The notes: generated by a model from the sequence alone, not told the origin. Counted from the first letter of the stretch, positions 49,470-63,761 are shown. The stretch: 64,000 bases of DNA from Baylisascaris procyonis (GCA_037389465.1 JAZARR010000154.1:930001-994000), one strand, 5' to 3'. Program-made: numbers and translations.

Positions 49470-50680
49470 GACCGACGAAGTGAAATCGATGCTACTGAAA
49501 CTCTGATCGAAGCTGGGAGACCTCTCAACGATCCTTTTCAGCTAGAAGGAGATGTTTTAAAGGTTTCAGGCCCCGCTTTGTTTGCCCTTTGCCCTCAATT
49601 TGCCGCTGAAGGATCCGTAAATCCCATCTCTTTTGAGGCTCGTCTAGATGCCGTTTAACCTGGCAACAAGACAAGAGCTTAGGTTTTTTATTAAGGTTTT
49701 AAAAAAAAGTCAACAATAGTAACGCGGAAGGGATAACACTGCAACAGGGAGAGGGATGGAGAGGGGGTAGAGAAATGTCATCGATCCGACAGAGCCTTGG
49801 CACAAGTAGTTGTCACTTTTGCACCAACCAGCATCGGGAACTCTTCACGTTCGACCCACTTCATCGTTCAACTGCGAATCGCTAAGGTCCGAATCGTCTT
49901 TCACGAGGACATCACCCGCCAAGGACAAGAAGCACATTGGTATCCTGTAAGCGAACACGCTCTCCTTTTATACGTATTTGTCTGCTATACTCTTGCCTTG
50001 CCCTGCTTCAAGGCAAGCATATACGCATTTATACCCTTGCCTCAAGGCACTTGTAGAGAACATTACTTCTCTGCCGTGCACAAGCACAACTGATCTACAA
50101 TTCAGTGATTACTCCTTACATGTTAAAGCCTCAATACCTGATGCTGTTGTTGACCTAGAAGAAGTGCGAAGAGCCTGGACGATAATATAAAGGAGGAACT
50201 GCACAAGAAAAAGAGCGAGTGGTACACAATTCCTAGCGGCAGGCAGGAAGGGTGGCAGGACAAGATGAGAGCTACTGTTGCTGACATGCATCAGGTGATA
50301 TCTAATTGGCTAGTTGAGCCGAGCGGAATGCGAAATTGTTGGAAACTTGGACCAAGAAGGTCAATGTCGTCTTCTGAGCGGCCAAATTAAATACCGATGC
50401 GTTGTTCTTAATCAGAAGCTACTTTCATGCGTGCTTAACGACGGTCATCTCATATTTTAGTGAATGAAATGAAGGCATCAAAGGAACATAAAGAGATTTC
50501 AAGAAAAAGGGAGCTGCGTCGAAAAGGACGAAAAAAATAAAGAATGGAGAATGTCAAAAGCAGAGCGAATTCATTTAATTCGCCATCAGAAAAAAAGAAG
50601 CTGAGAAGTGTACTAGTCAGTCAGAAGCAACATCTGCAATTAATAAAAAATCAAAACCCGTAGGAGACGTAATTGCATGA
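49470..50680 (+). pseudogene. Decayed coding-like region, family unknown
   Basis: Successive plus-strand frames look coding but are broken by stops and shifts. They are: 49470-49658 (LIEAGRPLNDPFQLEGDVLK); 50100-50186 (VKASIPDAVVDLEEVRRAWT), continued in another frame to 50294 (KEELHKKKSEWYTIPSG ... ending at CAG|GTGATA); a Lys-rich piece at 50461-50540 after a TTTTAG acceptor; and 50588-50680 (KCTSQSEATSAINKKSKP). The last piece faintly resembles the gene B terminal exon (TSQS...NKSKK). Either a dead duplicate or an inserted element is possible. No domain was identified. Confidence 0.35.
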
Positions 50681-53600
50681 GCAATTTGTTGTTGGATCCA
50701 TGCTATATAGAAATCCAACAGAAGTTGAATAGTGGAGTGAAATACGATAATATTGCGGCTTCACCACTAATAATAACGCATTTTTACAACTTTGGATCAC
50801 GCAAAAAGCTTATTAGAGTTCTTTACGATCTATCCCGAATTATCCGCTATTGATGAATAAGTAATCGAGATACCATTCTCTATGTCAATGCCCATTCCAC
50901 AATGGGTCACTACTTGCACGCTACCGCCTTATCAATCCAAATGAATGTCTACCTATATTTAGTCTATACAGTAAATTGTATCACATTTGTCGCTCACTTT
51001 TGATGATTAGTAATATTTGTTGAGGTTTATTTTTCAAAGCACAAGGGTTCTATATTTAGCTCTAATATACAACATCAACTGAATTTTATTCCATTATCTA
51101 GTTAGCCTGCAGTGCTTTCCTAATTTCATTAGGTGCATCTAAGGAAAGGAAAATTAATAAATGAAACAGAAATGGAAATCATGTATTAAGAAGTACTAAA
51201 TCAATGCATATTCTGTTTTTAGGCGCATAACACGTCAATGATAAACGCATAACTCATCGTCGGGTATACAGAAAGTTCGCCAGTTGGTGTCAAGTGAACA
51301 TACAAGAAAGTGATCGAAATACAAAAGCAAACAGCTAATGAAGATAAGTGCTATCTGTTTTCACAATGAGGAAAAAGAACAGGGGTGCGGTTGACCTCCT
51401 ATCGTTTTTTTTTTTTTTTGCTATTATTCCTTTTATGCGCAGCTCGAAGTATATTCGTCAACAAAAGCGACGATGAAGATATGCGAAGAAATAACGCTTG
51501 ATGCTTTTAAATCTCTTGCTCTACTGTGAGCAGTTTTCTCTATACCTCTAGCTGCTCTAATAAAGGCAACGCCTGAGTAGAGCGCCCCTTGATTAAACTG
51601 TAAATCCAAGTTCGTTTCCGCAACTGCGATGGTTCTGAACTTCTCGCTGTGTATTTTAGTTACTGTTTGATGTTATACCTGAACTATGTTTGTGCTTCTT
51701 CGTGCGTACTGTCCGTATTTTTTGGAGGCACTTTTGTTGCGTATATTGTTTTCGTAAATTTGTTGGTGACAAGGCAGCACAGCATTTTGAAAACATTTTG
51801 GTGAGTACTTCATTCTATAACGTTACGTCATGAATCGATTTCTACTCACTAAATTCCCAAGTAGGTGTAGACTAACTGAATGAAATAATTCAGACGTCGT
51901 ATGTGGCTGCCAGATGTTGCAGCCATTCAGCTACTCTTCTCGTTGAACTTTTACTTGACATAAGCCTAGATACTCTCCGCTCCTGAAACTATTCGAGGCG
52001 GTAAGAAAGTCGTAAGATGGAGAAAATGAGCGGTTAACGGCCAGACAGTAGCGTTTCACCTATATTTTCATAAATCTCGAAAGCGCTCATTTCGAAAACT
52101 ATAGATCTCAAAACTGCTTCATCATTTGGACTTACAGAATGCACATAGCGCATTACAGAATGCACCTACCTGCAAAATTATTGCTGCGATCTATAAAGCG
52201 TCGAATAGATAAGCGGTCAGAAAAGAGTAGTCTTAATTCATATAAAACATTGGAAACAATTCATAAACCAAAAGATGATTTTTCTCATTTCTGTACTGTT
52301 AAGGTTTTTAATAGATGTCCCTAGAGTAGTTCACTGCTAAGTTTCATATGACAATAATAGAGTTCAACGAAAGCTCCAATACTGATGACCGTGCAGTGCT
52401 TCCTTTGCAAAGGTCGCTATTCGAGTTATATCGCAGTCGGCATTGCAAGATGTTGTGGTAATGCCAGCACCAATCAGACACTTCAGGGACGCACTCAAAT
52501 TGAACTTCATAGCGCGAGAGGATTAGTTGCAATAATAAAAAAAATTTTTTTTTCAGAAGCCTAGAATTTATAATTTTCATGCCGAACCCGTCTCAAAACT
52601 GCAATGCGTGATTGCTTTCTCTCCATTCTATGAGAATAACTAGTCGGTGGTGCACAATCCCATTACGGCATTCGGCGTTTGCCGTGAAAGTCGTTAAAAT
52701 TGATACAACTACAAAAAATCCGCTTCTGACTAGAATCTCGATTGGCTAGGATTGAATTGTGAGTATTTCGTTCAACGCACCGAACACCGCATCGAAAACA
52801 TCACTGAGCTACTGCGCGACGCTTCTCGTTAGAGTGCAATGTCTAAGAAGAGAGTATAGACTCAGATCGAGGGCCTTGGAAAGCTTCTTAATCTTCGAAG
52901 GTTTTTCATGAGATATTGCAAGTCATGCGAATTCTGGTATAGCCTATTGAGTGCTAACTGAAAGAATATTAGAATTATCAAAATTTTATGGCAATATGTC
53001 TTCGACGTTATCACTCTCAATTTATGGAACATACGGACGGCTAGATAAGTGAGCGGCGTTGCTTTGAATGGAATTGGCATTAACCCAAGATCAATTTCTG
53101 TCCTCATCAAATGCGCCAGCTGCTTCCTTTTGACAGCTTCATTTAGGAACGGAATCGTTGGTGCAACAAAACAGGCAAATTATTGCTCCAAATGGATCAA
53201 CAACTCGGAAATTCACACCTCTTTTCATGATCTATGATGCATGAAGCATCATTCATAACCTATCTTTGCAGGTTGTTAGTTTGCCCTCTGCCTCTACGCA
53301 TACCTCGGATCAAGTTGTTCATCACTAAATAAAACTGAGTTCAGTCATCTTGTAGCTGTGACGTTCACTGTCATCAGATGCCAACTTCAATCTCTCAGTA
53401 ATTATTTTTCGTACTTGAAATTCACAAAAAATAGCCCAATTCCTTATAAAGAACACGTCTTTTTTAATTCAACAGCTAAATGATGGAACTTATTTCAGAA
53501 TCCCTATCACTAACGACAATGTTCACGCTCCTATTTTCTAGCACATTCCTACATCTTCTGCACACATGTGACAACATCATGCGTATCGTGCCTTTCACTC

Positions 53601-53864
53601 CTTTCTTTCTACGCTAGGATGATATCATTGCTACTGACGTTGATAAGAGCACCTCTGTTTATGAAATCTCTTAGAGTTTCTTCGAGAAACAACACAAACC
53701 ACCTCAATCCCACTTTGTAAGTCATTCTTCCGATCAATATTTATTTTTGAACCCTTCGCTACACAGCACCTGCACTGTGGGAAAATGATGATCATCCGGC
53801 TTGTTCATAGTAAGAGGTCTGAGATAAAACCACGAATTTATCAGCCCATATCACACACTGTGAA
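50681..53864. other. Intergenic, no supported gene
   Basis: Holds a T-run near 51402-51420 and a small duplication of TTACAGAATGCAC near 52133-52165. Otherwise nothing is recognised. Confidence 0.5.
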
Positions 53865-54307
53865 GTGTTTGGGATTATGGAGATGGTAACTGCTTTTGGC
53901 TTCAATGATTGTTTTAATATGAATCCTTTATTCTCTCATCTCCCATTCCCATTTTTCAATAATTGTTCAACTACAGCTATTCTTATTATACCGCTTCAAA
54001 GTTGGCTTTCAAACAATGACCGCCACAATGATTTTGATGGCCTTCAATTCAACTTCAGGAGAGTTTAAATCATTTTCGCAACCTGAGTTGTTCATCGAAC
54101 TAAAGTACTAGGGAATCATAGCTGCTCTGTTACATTATAATTTCCTTTAGTCCTTCCAAGTCACCAGGATGTTTTTGCCCTGCATTAAATTTAAAAATGC
54201 CAGCAACAAAGCTTTTCATTGATGTGACCCGACCTTATTCTTCTGAATCCAAATGCTTACATCTTCTTACTCTTCTTCACTTTTAATCTACTCTAGTGAA
54301 TTCCATC
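53865..54307 (+). mobile_element. Possible upstream part of the LINE remnant
   Basis: An ORF to 54068 ends LSNNDRHNDFDGLQFNF, faintly like the SDH-containing end of a LINE endonuclease domain. The rest, up to the reverse-transcriptase remnant, is unreadable. This assignment rests mainly on position. Confidence 0.25.
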
Positions 54308-54960
54308 TGAATCCAAATGCTTGCTTTTGCAGATGACATAAAAGTTTTCGCCTTCAACAACAACCTCCGGAGCAGAGCATCAGCTGCATTCACCACATGA
54401 TGTCAGTGGGTGCTTCCTCTGATGTCATACAAAAAGATCTCAGCCAGTTTTTGTGAATGAAACCTGAAAATCCCCTCCTCATTAACGAACGTATACCTGT
54501 ACCTCTTCGTTCAGTAGAAGTTCTGGGTGCTAACGTGAACAGCAGCCACAGATCCCTTGACCACATCTCCAACACGTAAAACAAATCATCTCAAATGTTC
54601 TCTGATTCTGCGGGCAGTCGCTCCCAAAGATCGATCTCGTTAGCCAAATTATTAAAGACCTATTTTCTTTTATTTCTCGAGTTCGCATTCAGTGTTGCGT
54701 CCCTATCCAGTTGGTACAGCCATATTCACTATCCCAGTTTGGTTGAAAGCATTTAAATATGCTTTACGCTTTGCCACGCAATAGATGCTCCGCTAGACCA
54801 TCCGTTCCGCTGACTTTTCGCCAACTTCCGTAATGTAAATGAGCGTGTAAATAATGCTCAAGTTGCGCGGACTCTACCTTCTTCTGAGTAGCATGGCCTA
54901 TTACACTGTCGTCGGATAGGTCGCCTCCCTCTGCTGTTCTTCAAATTATGCTCACAAATG
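54308..54960 (+). mobile_element. Decayed non-LTR retrotransposon (LINE) reverse-transcriptase fragment
   Basis: At 54326-54337 the frame reads FADD within LAFADDIKVFA, the catalytic motif of LINE reverse transcriptases. About 110 bases on comes QKDLSQF, then PLLINERIPVPLRSVEVLGA followed by NVNSSHRSLDHISNT, matching the usual order after the RT palm (a linker, then v..v..LG..v.....H). Later frames keep LINE-like pieces among many stops and shifts, so it is inactive. The overall pattern suggests a CR1/Jockey-like element; the clade is uncertain. Confidence 0.7.
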
Positions 54961-55024
54961 AGCACACCCGCTTTATGGAATTTTCAGACTTACTATTAGT
55001 GGATGCAGTTTCGACATATTTAAG

Positions 55025-55326
55025 TACATACGTATGTGTGTGCGTGTGCATATGCGCGGTGTGTGTGCGTTTATATGCATGAGTGTGCACGCGCGTGCGT
55101 GTGTTTGTGTATCTGCATCGGTGCGTATTCGTGCGTTTGTGTGTTTGCGTATGTCTGCGTGTTTATATCCGTGCGTGTGCGTGTATCTTTGTCTGCATGT
55201 ATTTGTGCCTGTTTGTGTGCGCATGTGTGTGTGCGTTTGTGCGTCTGCGCGTTCGTCTCCATGTTTGTCCTTGTGCGTGTGCGCGGCCCGGGCGCGTGTC
55301 TCCGCATGTGCGTGCATGTGTGCAGA
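55025..55326. repeat. Degenerate TG/CG alternating tract
   Basis: About 300 bases of GTGTGCG/TGCGTT-type sequence directly after the LINE remnant. All frames are open, giving Cys/Val-rich (plus) and His/Thr/Arg-rich (minus) ORFs that I regard as artefacts. Confidence 0.9.
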
Positions 55327-55908
55327 CGGAGGGTAGGGCTGCTATCAGGACAGGAAGAGAGATCTACAAGCTTGATCAGGGTCTTTTATTTTGGCATGCA
55401 TGCGAAAACTGCTGCAGTGCTGTCTTTGTCCAAGAACAACCGAGAAATTTCAGAGACGTTATTGACCATTTTAAATTGTGTTGCTTTTAAAAAATTATTG
55501 CTCTTTGTGGATGCAAAAGCAAAATGAAAATTCACCTCCTTTTTTTCTGAATATTTATTCAAATTACGGTCAGCCGGTCACCAACTTGTCTCCGCTTGAG
55601 GATGCCACCCGTTACATATGATTTTTCAACCTCTGTACGACAACGTGATCTTGGGAGCTGCAAAAAGAATGGTGCTGTGTATCGTATTTGCTTTCGCTGG
55701 TCAGTGAGTTAAGTAGGTGATGCGATGGTGATAGGATAGTGTAATAACTGGCCAGCAGATAAGCACACATAGATATATGCATTATAATTAATCCATAATG
55801 TGCATGTTTCGCCATAAGTTGTTGTTGAGGACAAGTCAGAAGAAACAACGTGTCAAGTGAACAGTGGTTGGCAGTATGCGGTCGCGCAAGGAGGAAGCCA
55901 TGTGATGA

Positions 55909-56102
55909 CCAGAAGAATATTGGTCCAGGCCATACGTCAGTCGTGTCGCAGCGGTCGACTTATCGCACTTCCGACTATCCAAGGACGCTAAGCGATACTG
56001 CATCCGAAAGGACAACGATGAGCCCTATTTGATCGGACGCATGTGGTCCGCAGCAAGCATCAAAGAGCCAGAGCACGGATATTGCGAGTGTGGAGCGATT
56101 CG
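55909..56102 (+). CDS. Possible orphan exon
   Basis: The frame is open from 55909 with C-ending codon preference unlike its surroundings, and includes KRYCIRKDNDEPYLIGRMW at 55993-56046. The EPYLIxR core resembles the beginning of BAH domains of MTA-type chromatin proteins, where the sequence is like NPYLIRRIEE. A donor could be CG|GTTGTTTG at 56103. No partner exon was found, and a second frame over 55850-56032 is also open, so chance or a gene fragment cannot be excluded. Confidence 0.28.
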
Positions 56103-59100
56103 GTTGTTTGTTTTTTGTACTGTGCAATTTGTGCCTCTCATGCGCACCTTTGGGGATTCAGCAATTTTTTTTGGTCTCCCATGCAAACAATCAATGCAAT
56201 CTTCATAGCTGATAACAGTCTATTTTATCTGTTATCAGGTTATGCTCACTTTAATTTTCAGATTCTCTCTCTTTCCCCATTCCCCTCCCCACTCAGCGGC
56301 AAGTCTTGGTTAGGAATCTAGGTGCAATCGCACTGTTCTACATTGTTTATTACCGCTTTCGCTTTGTTTTATTTATTATTTATGTGTCTTGTCAAGGTGT
56401 TAAATTAAAGCAGAGAGGTCTTTAACTAATATAAAGCATCGAAAATTAACGAATTTAGAAGATGGTTTTTCTCATAAACCTGCCATCTCTAACACGCATA
56501 CTCCATTTTTCAAACTTGCATTATTCTGCGGCATTTACAGTGGCATGCTTCCGCCCCAGTTCATAACATTAGACAGAATGTCTACTGGAATCCACTTAAG
56601 AATATCGAAATCCTAGCTTTGTCGCCTCGAAATATTTGTACTTACATGGGCTGTGTTATTTCATTTCGTGGATTAAGGTGGTTTTGATTCCGCTCAGAGA
56701 ATTGATTGAATCGGCACTAGATTCTTCTGTCTAGTGTGAGACTACCGCTGCTTAGAGAAAACGACACTTTGAGCACTAACATTGCTCAACTATTGAAGTG
56801 AATTGTCATTTTTGTTCACATTAACTGAGTTTTCGTGAATTTTTTCTGCCTTTGAACAAAAAGTGTCCAGAAACCTTTGCCATATATTTACGAACTGCAA
56901 ACCCTTTTCCATTCTCTCGAATGAGCCAACCAATGAGAGTTATTGAGTGCTATGAGTTGTCGTAACATGAAGTTGAATGCCAAAAAATGAAACGGCACAA
57001 CATACCAGGTGCTTGTCAAAAATGGTAAGTTTTGACAGGTGTCATGGTTGTTGAGATTTGCGTTGAGCAGAATAATGTCAAAAGTACATCCTGTTTTAAC
57101 GGAGGCGTGAAACACACGAGTTCTTTTTCGGAGTCACTTAATGCCTGTTGTTAATTCATCTATCTCCGTGTTGAAACTGTTATGCTTATAGGAATCCATC
57201 ATCTTTTGCAGAAACAGGTCACTTCCGCACCTAATATTTGCATGATAAAGTTGCTTTAAAAACAGTCGGGAAGGACATTAATCCATGAGGGGTCTTTGCC
57301 ATTCTTTTAGAATCGTTGTTAAGCGCCCAGGGAGGTTTTTGTTTTCAAAAAACATGACGCCAGTGTCACCTCTGTGCACTTCTGTGTGTATGCGTGTATA
57401 TGTCTCCATACATGTGTGTCCGTCCGCTGTCTTCTCTTAGAAACGTTAGATGCTCCGGCAATAAAACTCCGGAAAGTAAATAACGTTGTAGGTTACCCTT
57501 TTATCACTAATTTTGCTCCAGCCGGTCATATTCAATGGAAGTTACTAATAATAAACGGGTTATTGAAATCCATGTTTGACTATCTATCTAGTGGTATCAA
57601 TTTCAGTACATGAATTTACAATCACAAATTTTTTTCGGCCATAATTTGTAGAATAGACCATCATCCAACCGTTTAATTACTTCATCTAACCGTTGTCAAA
57701 TTATTTGAACACGTTGAGAGCTGCCCAAAAACTTTCCCGTATTGTAGCTCTTATGCCCCCTTGCAAATTTCTCTGCTTCAAATATTCACGTTGTTCGATG
57801 AAACTCGAAAAGATTTACAGATATTTAAACCATTGAACAGCTGCATACGTTTTGAATAGTTCGAATTTTTATCGACTAATCAGGTCGCAAAAAAGAAGAA
57901 AATCTTTTTTTGAACATTCATGCGAACGGTCGAGTTAATTAGATAGAAATCACTGCAGTATTTCGCATGTCTACTATTTGTTAACAGCGGTTGATTAATG
58001 TGTTATTGAGGGGAAATTAAAGAAAATCGCATTAATCTGAGGGGAATGCAAAAGAGCGTATCGTGCTAGCTGCTTGGCAATTTTTTTTTTCACTTGTTTA
58101 TCACCGTTCCATTCTTGAAACAGTGAAAAAAAGAATGTTGTATAAGCAGCGCATGGGCAATTTGCTCAGCTGAAAATTGAATCTTGTATTGCTCATGTTT
58201 CATTATTTAATAGGAATCTGAGAAGTTGTTCACTCTAAAGATTGCGATATTCAGATGCCTTATAGCTGCACGCTGACTGGTATACTTCTCCACTCGTTCT
58301 TCGTTTCTTCCTCAATATAAATGTTATGTTTCTCGGAAATATCCCTCCACAATCACTCATTCTTATGCACATCACCGTATTATCCAAAAAAAAAAAATTC
58401 ATCAACAAATCTCCTTTGCGCGAGAAGAATGTATTTAAAAAACACTACTACATCGTTCATAGAAGTGTAATACTCTATTTTCGAAAAATATTTCGCTCAT
58501 GTATTTTCACATCATCTAATATCCTGTTTCCGACTGTTCGAAAAAGCAATCCTCTTTTTTTTATTTAATTCCTCATTTTAGGGTAATTGTTATCAGCAGA
58601 TTTTTGATTTTGATTCTCAAGAATCCGAATTACATACACGTAATTGCTGCGGAGGAGGACGAGACACAGGCGGCTTATTGATCAACAGTCCAACAATTGT
58701 TCGATATTATTTTCCATTAACTATTTTCAAGCTTCATGGTCATGGAATTGCTTAGAAGAGGTTCATTCATGGGCAACATCGAACACATCATGCCGGAAAC
58801 GTTTTTAAACGTTTATTTTGTTTGACCCACTTTCATTTGCCAACCATATTTTTATATAACTCCCGACGTTTCCATATTTATTTGATTGTTTCCTTGCTTC
58901 ATTCTAAATCGTCATCACTTCTTGATTTTATTTTATTAGGTGAGATTCACCTTCTTTGGGAAATAATTTGTCTTCGTTGGTGATGTTCCCATTTTATTCG
59001 AAATTTATCCAGTCCACACAGGGTAGGTAGCACGCAACAGATTTCATCAACTTCTAGCTAGTATATTAAGTAATGTCACAGCTTGAGTATATCGATTACA

Positions 59101-62100
59101 AATTTCGCCTTGTCATACTGATTGCGCGTCTACAAATTAAAACGTCTAATTGTTATAATTTTAGCATCACAACATTCACGTATCATTAATCGGCACGTCA
59201 CATTTAATGAAATCGTTTCTCATATTTTTTTCCGTTAACGACGGCCAAATAAAGTTCCACCAGCAATATTTTTCTTGTAATTGCAACCTGTCTTACATGT
59301 GTTCGTTAATTCTTTAAGTGCTTCACACCTATTCTATTAAAATCTGCAACTTCTTCCATCAGCGGCTAATTTCTTAATTTATATTGGCAACATATCCACT
59401 AGTATATCCCGATTACTCGCCCTAACTCAGCCTATCAATAATAATGTTTTAAATGTTTCTAAATTATATTTCAAAAAGATATGCCGAGATAACTATTCTC
59501 ATCGATGAGATATTCGCTTCTGCCCTCCCCACATTTACCTGCTGCACTTATGAATATTTGTATTTGTTCGCGTTTTTTTATCATCGTCGTCGATGATGCA
59601 CGTAAGGATACATTTTTTTGTTTCACCTACAAACGCAATATTTCTACCTTTGTATTATCTTCGCCTATTATCTCTTATATTAAGCGCCTTCTGTTCGCGC
59701 AAATTTAAACTAAATATGTTCTTTAATATTTTAATACCTCAATTTTGATATTAGAAGTAATGCTTCAGCACCATGTTGCTCCTGTCACCATATATAATTT
59801 ATGAAAAGTAGGGCGCAACCAAAAAGAAACACCGCTAACCACTAAAGATTTGGATGCGAATTTGGTAAAGCCGAGATACAATAAGCGAAACAATGCCATC
59901 TGCACTCGAAAGGGCTAAAATGAAATATGTTTACCATCAAACATCTTTAACGGCATGAAAAATATGCGCTCAATAATGTGAATAAGCATAATAATATATG
60001 GCTGAATGTCTCATTGATCATCGTCACGGATAATTACCCACAAACAAATTCGAATCCTTTATGTCAGCGCCGTTGAGGATAATAGAAAGCACTAATCCAG
60101 AAAAATTGTTCAACTGAGATTGTTTTTGTGTAATCTAAGAAGTTCATGCTTAAAAAATTTGCTTATGGAGTTTGCCTCAGCTGTTGTTTACAATTTTTAT
60201 GAACGTTTATCGCATCTTTCGTGCAAACTATAGTTTACTGAATAGCCATGGAAACGTTTTCAGATTTTCGCAAAAAAAGCCAATTGACATTGCTATCGGA
60301 AACCAGTGGAAATCGGTCGGATTATATGAGCAGATTAGACGCACACAGTAAATATTTCCTTCTGGTAGGAATCGTGAATTTTCAGCTGAAATTCGCATAG
60401 AGGATTTTATCAATTTTCAATTCAAGTCGTTCATATTTTAAATTTTTCTTTTCACTAACGCCCTTTGGAATGTGTTTCGATCATACGTTCGTTCAGTGGA
60501 CTTGAATTAAGAAAGTTTAAGATAAAAAACTAACGAAAACATTTCACGCGATTGTGCTATCGATTCACATCAACCGAGAAAAGCCAAATTCTGAATCTTC
60601 ACTCTTTATGACATTCGATGAGAACTCTATAAACAGTGCTCATTTCAAACGATTTTTTCGCATACGATTCGCCGATTTCAACTCGCGTCCGTAATTCTTT
60701 TTTTCGTCGAGCATTTTTTTTTTTAGTTTTCGGATTTCTCTCATAACTCATTTAGATATTGTTGTGCATTATCCTAACTAGAAGGATAACAAATTTTAAA
60801 AAATTGACAACGCCATAGTAACGCTTCTCGAAAAATACACTTCTTTCATATGATTTCCAACATTTTTCTTTAAGAAAGAGTGTTGTTACGTTTTTGTACA
60901 CACATATAGGCACACCTTTAACAGTTTCTGTTCCCACAACATTAAAATCACAATTACTAAATCTGGCAAGTCTGCCATGTAATTAATGTCTTTGTCAAAG
61001 AATGATCGCATATCATGCTAAAAATTTATTTCTGTCACTTCGCATTATTTATTACTAGTACGCTCATTAATGCATCAATAAGTGGATTTATTAGTTGTCT
61101 AAACGTTAATGCTGCAGTAAATTATTCACGACGCTATAAAATTAATGCAAATGAAGGTAATTTTCATAGAGATCGAATGCAGCTCACTGCGACGAATCCA
61201 TCGATTCAGGATTTGCGAAGCTCATTACTTCCACAAAAAGTTCATTAGTATAAAAAAAGAATGTGTTTATTGTTGAGCACTTTTTTTCACCTTCTTGCAT
61301 ATTTCATATATAGCTGACCTGAAGGGCTCAAATGCCAAACAGATATTGTGCCAACACTTTTGTGACATTTCTTATCATTTGATCTGTGATGTTTCTCTAA
61401 GAGTTTTTGCTTTTCCAATTTTTCCGTGGGCGTTTCTTCTCAACTGATTTATTCCATACTTCAAATCAAGTGCATTGTGATATAAAACGAGCATGCCTAT
61501 CAACTTATAGTCCAGTAAACTAGTTATAAAGTCGAGTTTAAACTGGGTCTTTGAGACTAAATTCTGGTGCTTAATGAAATATGCTCATCAGTGCATCAAC
61601 AAATATGCCCAATTGAAACCGTTTCTGGTGAAAACACAACTCGCCGTCATCCGCGTTTAGCTTCACAAGTTTTTTTGTTGTTGGCCGATGACGATGAGCT
61701 TCATTGCAAGCATAGGAATCATGTATTGAGGCAGTAATTCTTTGTTCCAGAACACCTTTTGAAATTCTTCATTCAAAAGCAGTTTGTTTTGAGGTATCAT
61801 TTCTCGACCTCCTGCCATCTTGGTTGGAATTACTAGTGATATCGAGCATTATGTGAAGAACTGCTTTTGCTACGAGAAAAAACTCTGATCGTTCGATCTT
61901 TTGTGATATTTAGCCATACAAGCGTTGCAGCTCAAACGCCTCCATGGCATCAGAAAGTATGGCAACTGTTAAGTCTAACAAAGAAATATCTTACTGCAAC
62001 ACGTTTTTTATGAGTCATATGTTACAGCAGATAACCAACAACACATTCAAGCTACGATTTTTTGTGATAACACATATCTGACCGCTAGTTACGAATGCCT

Positions 62101-62975
62101 CGATCTACAACGAATGGTTCATGTCGTTGAAGGAAATTTCTTTCTTTTATCAGAATATAATTGATGCAGTACTCTCCAACTGAGTTCACTTTGCACTGTC
62201 CGAGAGAGGAGTTAGAAAATGATAGAGAAAATGTGAGCGCAACCATATTGATGACGAAATTTTCATTCATTCCGGTCACGTACTTTCACTGAATTGTTCC
62301 TTTTTCATCGAAAGTCTTATAAATATAGATTTCGTCATCAGCTTCTTCTCAGATGCCTCACTTTGGACTGGTTTAGTTTTGTTTGTCGTTTCTGGCAGTT
62401 AATTAATGCAATTACTCCAGTGCAGCTATGACATAAACGAGGTATAAAAAGACTATATATGATACAGTGATCTCCATTTTCCAATTTCATACTTGCAGTA
62501 GATAGTGTTCAATGGTATTAGTATTAAAATCTTAATCCATTTGAGATACTCAACTCAATCCATAGATTAAAAAACCAAAGCAATGTGAAATAGTGTATCG
62601 AAACCCGTGACCTGGAGATTGCCACGAAATGAGTTTTTGAGATCTCCATCAATATGAGTACAAGCTTGAAATTCGAGAGAAATGAATAAGCGACTAGCAT
62701 AACTTATCGATTATGCCAAATTTATGCCATTCAATTTATATCTAATAATTTGTGCAACAAATCTTTCGCGGTGTCATCATAAAGATGTTTGTTTAATAAG
62801 TGAAAATGTTGATGAATCATAACAAAATTTGAGATAATGGGTCTTCCCTTTATAATGTGTATCTAATAGGTTTCGTACGCTTAACTTCACTGATCCCAGT
62901 GTGTGCATAAATAAGATTTTTTTGAAAGTTTTTGCAAATTTGTTTCGCTAAAGTGCAGTGTGGGTGATTTAGTGC

Positions 62976-62978
<3 letters not shown>
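56103..62978. other. Intergenic, no supported gene
   Basis: AT-rich sequence. A minor TG-rich patch lies at 57376-57424, with scattered short A and T runs. The ORFs are short and featureless. Confidence 0.5.

Positions 62979-63025
<47 letters not shown>
62979..63025. repeat. (TA)n microsatellite
   Basis: About 23 uninterrupted TA units following GTGCGTG. Confidence 0.97.
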
Positions 63026-63028
<3 letters not shown>

Positions 63029-63761
63029 ATCTGTTTGCTGATTTTGATCAAAGCAGTACTAGATAAAAGGACTGCACTGCATATGTTTTAGTGGTGAAAG
63101 AGGAATAGGTCGAAAAGGTACCGCTTTGATGAGAAAAAAACAAGAAACTAAATTCAGAAATGCCTGAAATCGAATGAAATATCACCGATAACCAAAACTA
63201 AGTTGAGGCAAAATGCACTGAAATGTTTCGTCTGTTATGCTATTTATTAGGGCATCTGAACGGCCCAATGAGTATTTTACCTGACTATATCGCCAATTAT
63301 TTTAATAAACATATGTACAGTGTATGCCCATTTTCCGGCATGTCTAAATGAGCGAAACGTCTAGCTTCACCCTATACTCAGATCAAAAGCATTCTATAAA
63401 CGAACAGACAATGGGCATGCCTAAGAATAAACACGGTTTCGATTTAATCCTCTGAATAATTGTGAGAGAGTGCATAGGTGAGCACTTTCTGAAGTGCAAG
63501 CAATGCAAGAGAATTTCGCAGATCCGTTGCACCTGTTCTGACCACGAATGACGTTATCACTTATCCCACTCGAAAATCAACAACTCTTTTTGGTTCACTC
63601 TTGAGGTTTCTAAACTGTTGCCAATCACTACATGTGATAACCCTAACTGCACTGGCCCTGACTCGCTCTCCAGCTCTCAACAGTATGAATTATCAAAAGC
63701 TTATAGTCTGTTCAGGTGGAAATATTATACGGGCAAATAGACAGCGCTAGAGATATGAATT

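Noticed and set aside
57374..57613. 79-residue ORF starting in TG-rich sequence
   Set aside because: The beginning is low-complexity and the remainder shows no domain or splice signals.
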